The position numbers and the translations under genes were made by a program. 64,000 nucleotides of DNA. Origin: Hyposmocoma kahamanoa. Its lineage: Eukaryota > Arthropoda > Insecta > Lepidoptera > Cosmopterigidae. The stretch spans positions 393,971 to 457,970 of the forward strand of contig NW_020653713.1 in the NCBI RefSeq assembly GCF_003589595.1. Direction: 5' to 3'. The notes under the pieces are model-generated. The model was not told the DNA's origin and made no database searches. It saw nothing but the letters and a program-made list of their open reading frames with translations. Below, piece after piece: positions 57,930-64,000 of the stretch (position 1 is its first letter; each line of letters opens with the position of its first letter).

Positions 57930-60231
57930 GAAATAACATTTTATTTGTTCAGAGGGGCGTCGATCTCATCGCAAACTTATAAATAGAAGCTTACATAACT
58001 CTACCCATCTCGTTTCAGACATACGCTACGGATATTCAAATAAAATTAGTCGCTCTATCAATAAGAAAGACACTCGTCATTATGTACAATATTTACATAT
58101 ACTAATTAATCACATACTCTTATATCAATAATCATAAACTTGCCTCTTCCATTGAAAAACCGTAACGTTGTAAATCCTACATAACATTGTTCGGTGTCAT
58201 TACACTCTCTCGACATCATTCTGAAACTCCTCTACTATATATCTACACCGATAGTATCGAGTACCTAAACTAATTTAACGGGTCTAAAAGTATTGTTACC
58301 CCTTTTGCAGTCAATGGAAGAGAGAAAGTGAATTAATTGGTTTAACATCAAAATCGTATGCCTACATAATCGCGCAACGTACGTAGTTACAAAACGGAAC
58401 TATTTCTCCGAGGAATTGATATAACACACAATTTGTAGACATCTGCACTGCAGATTGGCATATACAAATAGCATGCATTACATTACTACAGATAGTGTAC
58501 TTACAACGGCCCCGCGAGGAGAATAATACTATATATACTAAACAGGTTTAATAATCACCCTACGGTGGTGTTCATTTCATCAAACGTAAGGAAACGTGTG
58601 AGGTTAATGAACATGGACTGTCAACGGACTATCAACCGTATGACGAGTAGATAAGGTCATCCGTGCTATAAAACTGACACTAGTGAAAGTGATTCAAGTT
58701 AGCCCGATTGATATTTTACGCATTACATAAGTAGCATCGTATGTACATTTTGCCATTTCAGCACATTCACTTATCGTATAATCATATCGTTTTAAAATGG
58801 AAAGAATCATCAGTGCATGTTAAATAACAACGACTCGGTTCAATCGACTATAATACTGTGTATGTACTTTACGCAAACATCGTTATTCCAGTTCAATGTC
58901 TGTAACAAAACCTCGGATCAAGAGATCATGTAATAAATACCTTAATTCTGCATTATTTCAAAAAATACCTACATATTTCAATCGAAATCAGCTTAATAAT
59001 TATAATAGTGAAATATTCTATGATCTATAATACAATTATCGTTCAGAGTCGTAACACTAGTTTATAAGTATATCCGTATAAGCTATATTTACAAGTTTCG
59101 CACGGGGCTAGGAAACGTTTAGTCGATTTCGACGATATGACATCGTCCAACTTGCTACTTATATTATTACACGCAATGCGTCATTTTACAAAATAATGAA
59201 GGCTATTATTTTGCAATAAACAAATCCATTTTGATTTCAATGTAATCTAATCTGGCATTATACTTTTCTCCCAGGGAATCGCATTCGTGTTTATTACTAT
59301 CGCACGCAAACCAGTTATATGGTTCTCGCAGCTCTCGTGCACTAAAGTAAATCAATTTGAAGAGAAATATTAGAAAAATATCAGACTAAGATCCACTAGA
59401 TCGCACCGGCGGCGGTATTTGCTTTTGCCACACCAAGTTGAACGCGATGTCAATCGAAATAAAATTCCGAAGGCGTCACTGCGGTATTTATTATGCTCCT
59501 ATCAACGGCGTCTTCTATTTCCTTGATTACGTAATTGAAATCCGTTGCATACAGTGCAGATTAGTGGACGCGTACAAAGCGACAGTCGCAATCAATTAAT
59601 AAGCAACACACCACCTACCAAAGGAAATTACAAATGATCCTTATATTACGACAGTCGGTTAACTGTACATATTGACAATAAAAATGCGGCGTCATTCAAT
59701 AACGCGATTCACACAGACACAACGCGACACTATGACAATCGCACAGCAACGCAGATCCGAGCTTCTTTTTCAATATCAGGCCCATTCGTCACATTAACGA
59801 CCACCACTATGTAGACCGAGTCAAATATTACTTTATATCTTCAGTCCAGTCTTAAATGTCGAACCAGTGTTTGAACCGTACTCGGTGTTAGCTACTCAAC
59901 GACCTGGCAGGTGGACACTGCCGCGCTACTGCGATATCTTGATCTAAATTCTTATTCCCTATTGACTACAGACTTACAAGGTAGTAGTGAACACGTCGCG
60001 TACCCCGTTTCGGTTAGGAGGTACTATAATCACATGAATTTAAGCGAGATCAGTGCTCAGCAGGGTAGCGCATACAATATTACATAATACAAAACGGTTA
60101 TATTCGAGGAAATGCAGCTTGCACACAATTGTTCTTTTACGAAGCGGTCGGTTTCTCCGCTGGCGGGTTAGCACTTGAGAACGTCAGTGGGGTGTCTCCG
60201 GGGCCCTCACGGGCACCGGGGGGGCCCTGCG
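57930..60231 (-). other. Probable long 3' UTR of SETD2
   Basis: This is about 2.3 kb between the SETD2 stop codon (60232-60234) and an AATAAA on the minus strand at 57940-57945. It has no ORF of note, is low in recognisable repeats compared with its surroundings, and is AT-rich. Low repeat density fits a transcribed UTR. Its exact extent is inferred. Confidence 0.5.
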
Positions 60232-61952
60232 CTAGTCGGCCTCCTCGGGCGGACGCCGGTACACGGGGCCGAACTTGGCCATGTACTTCCTCACGAACAT
60301 CTTGGCCTTTGAGCGCACCGAGTCCGTCACCACCAGCTCTTCGACAGCCCGGCAGTGCTTCAGCTCCTTCAGCATCACGAAGTGGGTCAGCTATCGAACA
60401 AATGCACTAGTTATCTTTACATCAAACGGTGTAGACCTATCAAGTTCAGTAAAATCCTAATTATTGACCATTCTTGGCTGATGCGAACAGAAGAAATAGA
60501 TGCCAGCTGATCATCAGATCAGCTGGCAACTGTTTCTTCTGGGGGACTGTTTTGTTACTCACATATATAGGGTGTAAAAACACCCTTAACTAAAACGAGA
60601 AACACATATTATTCTTCCCATAGTTACTATTATTTTCTTGTATGGGGCCATGTCTAGAAACCAGATAGTTAATGAGATAATGACTATCAGAGTGAATTTC
60701 TTTTTTCTTTTTTTTACGAAATCTATTGAAATCTATTTTGAGATGTTATTAATTATTAGTAAACTTATAAAGAAAAAATATTTTTTGTTCTAATTATTAA
60801 TACAAAGCCACCTCACAATTTTTTCTATGTGCTTATTTGTTGGATCTTTGTAATTAGTACTAATAACTAATATGCAGTACATATAGTATATAGTACAGAC
60901 ATTCTGACAAAAATAAAGCATTTTGTATTGTATTGTAATGCACGTGACTGTTTCAACAAGGTTTTGTGTTACGGTTCGGCTCGTGGAAATGCATCCGAGG
61001 CACTTCCACTTTACAAGATTGAATATCCGCAGTTCAGTTCTGTTCTCGATGTGGTATAAGAAAACCTACGTTTGAAAGTACGTGCTACAGCCAAAGTTCT
61101 ACGGGTACCACATAACCATCGCGCTCGGTATTTGACTGCTATCAGACTGAACGCGGATTGTGAACACACTCATGCACTCGTTGCAAGCGTTACATTGCGC
61201 GTCCTAAGTCACAGCTGTCATATAACGCCAAAAAATAAAAGTTGTTTCCCAGCAATTAATTTTGCTTAATTGGTTCGATTTACACTGTACCGTATTCTAA
61301 CTTCGTTAAAAGTCTTTTTACATAATTGCAACACGTGCATATCACCTACCTTTCTGGCGAGGTGCTTAAAGTCGGCCGTACAAGTGATCCGGCCAGCCTT
61401 CGCATCAGAATGCCTATATGGGTTCAGATGCTGCACCATGACCCTGGCCATGCTGCTACGGAACTGCTCCTTGATCTTCCTGGCCACCTCGTCCGCGTCA
61501 ACGGCCACGGGTGCGGCGGGTTCGTCGGCAAGGGGGGCAGGATCCGACGGTGCTACGAGAGGGGGGGACTCGACGGGTGGCACCGGCACTGACGCCGCAG
61601 GCGGCACTGGATCTGAGGCGGCCTCATCGGAGTCCGCTTCAGTGTCCGTCTCCGAGTCCACCAGGTCAGCCTGCAAACAAAGGGCCTGTGATCGAGGCCC
61701 GAACGGCTCGCGGCCCAGGAGCGCCTCGCAGAAGAACCCGACCTTGAGTGCAGCGTCGAACACTTGTCCAGGCTGCGTCTTGCTGGCCAGCAGTCGCACC
61801 TTGTGCAGCAGTCGCTCGCGCCTGCGCCGCAGTTTTTCCTTCGTCTGCTTGTACCGCTTCACTTCCATGCGACCCGCCAGCTTGTCTTCTTCCGTTCGGG
61901 GCTGCCAATTCCAAGATGGGGGTATAAAGCTTGTCCCAATGCACAGAGACAA
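60232..61952 (-). CDS. SETD2: Histone H3-K36 methyltransferase SETD2/Set2, C-terminal exons with SRI domain (partial)
   Basis: Two exons are visible. The upstream one runs 61350 to about 61901; its acceptor is probably the AG at 61902-61903, though the frame stays open to 61952. The terminal exon is 60232-60390. They join in phase 0. SETD2 trimethylates H3 Lys36 during transcription elongation, and its C-terminal SRI domain binds the phosphorylated CTD of RNA polymerase II. Visible SRI sequence: FRSSMARVMVQHLNPYRHSD, GRITCTADFKHLARK, then LTHFVMLKELKHCRAVEELV and RKYMAKFGPVYRRPPEEAD to the stop. This follows the human SRI pattern closely. Before it lie a basic helical segment (KEKLRRRRERLLHKVRLL) and an acidic, Pro/Ala-rich linker. 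The WW and SET domains must be encoded to the right, outside the window. The exons are GC-rich compared with the AT-rich flanks. Confidence 0.9.
60489..60540. repeat. Hairpin in the last SETD2 intron
   Basis: TGCCAGCTGATC (60501-60512) pairs perfectly with GATCAGCTGGCA (60517-60528) around ATCA. Outside it AGAAGAAA pairs with TTTCTTCT. The arms are about 24 bases with a small internal mismatch. It is too short for a typical insect pre-miRNA; its function is unknown. Confidence 0.6.
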
Positions 61953-62003
61953 GCAATAGGCAAAAGATAATAAATATCAAGCAATTTATATGTGAGGTAA
62001 ACT

Positions 62004-62559
62004 CTGTTCCATTCCATTATGCCAAAAAAGTAAACAAACCAGTTTGATTAAAATTCTAAATCGATCACTCAATAAATGAATAAGTAACACTTTCAGGTGC
62101 ATTTTGAAGATTTCGACGAAGATTTTTATCTTATTTGAAAAATGTTGGTTCAAAAGTGAGGTTAGTAATCAAATATAGATTTGTGAATAGCATAGTTAGT
62201 TAAAGTTTTTGTAATTTATTAAAGAAAATTTTATCACAATCGAACGAATATATAAGTGTACGATTTGAAGGAGGATTTAAAATTAGATTTCGGAAATTTT
62301 AAACTTGCTTTTTAGGTTACTTAAGAAAAAAATCACTCAGTATTGAATCACTTATTTTTTTAAAGTAATCAGCAGCGACATCGCGAAACCCATTTTACTA
62401 TAGAAATTCCAGTTATTCCAACGGATTCAAATAAACAAATATATTCATTTAATTAATTAATCCATTTGTAGTTAGCAGTACAGTTGGCCGTCACTAAACT
62501 GTCTATGGTCGGGTGAATGATCTGTTCGTTCACTTTTTTCGAACATTGGATTGGAACAG
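62004..62559. mobile_element. DNA transposon copy 2 with inverted ends
   Basis: It begins CTGTTCCATTCCATT and ends ATTGGATTGGAACAG, with an inner AAAAAGTAAACAAAC at the left matched by GTTCGTTCACTTTTTT at the right. Internal blocks CACTCAATAAAT, GAATAAGTAACACTTTCA, AAGTGAGGTTA and AAACTGTCTATGGTCGGGTG are shared with copy 1 at 56360-57201. Confidence 0.75.
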
Positions 62560-63324
62560 GTTATAAATGCAAATTTCATTGTCCAATTCAATTCAGCGAA
62601 TCACACTCCTCGTGGAAGATTTTTTTTTCAGTTCGGCGGAAAGGCTTTCTTAAGAAAAAAAAAGGAAAAACATAATAATAGACGAATCCTTAAGTTTCAA
62701 ACAACATGTTCGTAAAAAAGTAGCAAAATTATTTGCATCTTTAAAAACACTATAATATCAGACCCTATCTGAAGGAAGAGATGCGCTTGGTGGTGCGTAA
62801 TGCACTGATGTTATCGCATTTGAGCTACGCTGATATAGTGTGTTCCCCCTGTTTGTACAAAAAAACACTGAGGAGTGTGCAAAGCGTGCAGTATGAGACG
62901 CGTGCAGTACGCATGTATGAGATTTTGTTATGCAATACCTAGAAGAAGTAGAATTTCACCACATCTTATCGAGTGACGGCAACTTAATACCTGTACGCTC
63001 AAGTATGCGTGTTTTCTGTTCAGATTGCTGCACGACGAATGTCCGCCGTATTTGTATGATAAGTTAATTTCTAAGAAAAGTATGCCATCACTCATAGGTC
63101 TCAGAGGTCCCATGTTATGTGTACCTATGATTAGATTAGCTGGCGCAAGAGGTTGCTTTAAGTACGCTTCTGCCAAAATTTGGAATGATCTACCTTCAAT
63201 ATATATATACACTTTTCGCGTATGGCTACTTACACAGCAGGCTCTTGCGCTTGGAATGGATTGATTGATACTGATAGGGTTAATTATTCTAAGTTCCCAT
63301 GCTCTAAAATAAACCGTCTAAAAA
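62560..63324 (+). mobile_element. Fragment of non-LTR reverse transcriptase C-terminal region
   Basis: Plus-strand frames around 62775-63264 include an RLVVRNALMLSHLSYADIVC-like stretch, then FRLLHDECPPYLYDKLISKK and LAGARGCFKYASAKIWNDLP before the end. The order (upstream ...DIVCSPC, then PPYLYDKL, then WNDLP) is that of the C-terminal third of jockey/CR1-type RTs. It is frameshifted and partial. Confidence 0.55.
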
Positions 63325-63970
63325 AATCCGGGGCGTCTGTCTCGTGAGCAGCTAGCGCGTCTTAGTAGCGATCTAGTTGTTGGCCTAAAGCGAGGAGACG
63401 CGCGGGACACGTGAGTTGCCCTTTAAGGTGGAAGCCATGTCCGGACATTGTCGCAGGACAATGTGACTGGAATCTCCGGCACTAGCCCGGAGAGCTAGTA
63501 GAGGGTAAGCTAGATATTCTCTGGTCCGTCCAGCCGCTTAGATTATTGGAAACTGGAGATACGTTGTTTTTCGGCGTCAGGCGTCGGGAAGTGGGCGTGC
63601 CTTACAGCTCTGCCACCAATGAGGAGATTAGTATTAGTATTAGGTAGTGGACTCAGAGTCGACGGCTTAGCGGTGGCAATCGCTAGTTGTGCAATGCGCA
63701 ACAGGAGTGAGCGTGCCTTCAGCTCCGGTACCTATCTGGAAAATAGGGAGGGTACTGTACGTGCAACCGGGGCGGCTCACCCGAGGCACTAGCCTCTCGA
63801 AGAACCGGATGAAGTCAAGTAACGACCTGTACATTGGCTGATCTGGGGTCAGCACCTAAACTTATAAGGCTCCTGTGCGCGCACAGGTTATAGTGACCTT
63901 CTCGTATTTTCGTATTCGTATTCAGGGTAGGTAAGGAGGGTCACTATAATCAAAACTAACGTAGAAAGAA
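63325..63970 (+). repeat. Non-autonomous repeat ending CACTATAATCAAAACTTA, copy 3
   Basis: GGGGCGTCTGTCTCGTGAGC, CCATGTCCGGACATTGTCGC, GGAAAATAGGGAGGGTACTG, CCGGGGCGGCTCACCCGAGG and the end GGAGGGTCACTATAATCAAA match the copies at 42935 and 52620. Confidence 0.75.
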
Positions 63971-64000
63971 ATTGAGATTATTATTAATACAAAGATCGAA

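Noticed and set aside
61270..61959. 229-codon plus-strand ORF
   Set aside because: It is the antisense shadow of the SETD2 exon; the minus-strand frame has clear SRI homology.
1..64000. CRISPR arrays, operons, bacterial terminators, phage genes
   Set aside because: None seen; gene structure and repeats are those of an insect nuclear genome.

Overview
The window is a piece of an insect genome, most likely a moth or butterfly. It is AT-rich, its genes have many short exons, and its intergenic space is packed with repeats. These include tRNA-derived SINEs with a GATGATGA-type end, a MITE bounded by AACCGACTTCAAAA-like ends, jockey/CR1/I-type non-LTR debris and a Penelope-like element. There is no bacterial or viral gene organisation. 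All gene models below were built by eye from reading frame, splice dinucleotides, intron phase and protein similarity; no transcript evidence was used.

Region 1 (about 1.35-16.9 kb, minus strand): two tandem serine carboxypeptidase genes of the S10 / vitellogenic-carboxypeptidase-like family. Each has eight coding exons with identical intron phases and nearly identical exon lengths, so they arose by duplication. Both keep the Ser-Asp-His triad. The downstream copy (1662-7817, 520 aa) ends in a transmembrane anchor. The upstream copy (9378-16917, 549 aa) has no anchor but has a long Asn/Ser/acidic N-terminal insertion. Their introns hold non-LTR retrotransposon debris and SINEs.

Region 2 (18.77-23.81 kb, minus strand): a complete small gene for a Myb/SANT-like (zeste-type) DNA-binding protein. 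It has a possible frame-preserving cassette exon that encodes an AT-hook-like basic patch.

Region 3 (24-34.4 kb): no confident gene. It holds a tandem dimer rich in CTCGAG, a MITE nested in another repeat, SINEs, a roughly 3 kb element with long terminal inverted repeats enclosing a decayed non-LTR retrotransposon, a second decayed reverse transcriptase, and a cluster of perfect hairpins.

Region 4 (34.8-40.9 kb, plus strand): most of a cyclic-nucleotide-gated channel subunit. Twelve exons cover S1-S6, the pore, the C-linker and the cyclic-nucleotide-binding domain. The N-terminus is unresolved and the C-terminus runs into a 400-base N gap (40926-41325). The pore reads SIGK where alpha subunits have a glutamate, which suggests a beta-like subunit.

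Region 5 (41.4-52 kb): repeats only, including a Penelope-like element with a frameshifted GIY-YIG endonuclease and a decayed non-LTR reverse transcriptase.

Region 6 (52.05-55.94 kb, plus strand): a TTC25 (ODAD4)-type tetratricopeptide gene of the ciliary outer-dynein-arm docking complex. Two alternative first coding exons each supply their own version of the first TPR helix.

Region 7 (57.9-61.95 kb, minus strand): the 3' end of the histone H3K36 methyltransferase SETD2/Set2, with its SRI domain and a long 3' UTR. Two copies of one inverted-repeat DNA transposon flank it. The rest of the gene lies beyond the right end of the window. The genes are not functionally linked apart from the carboxypeptidase pair.
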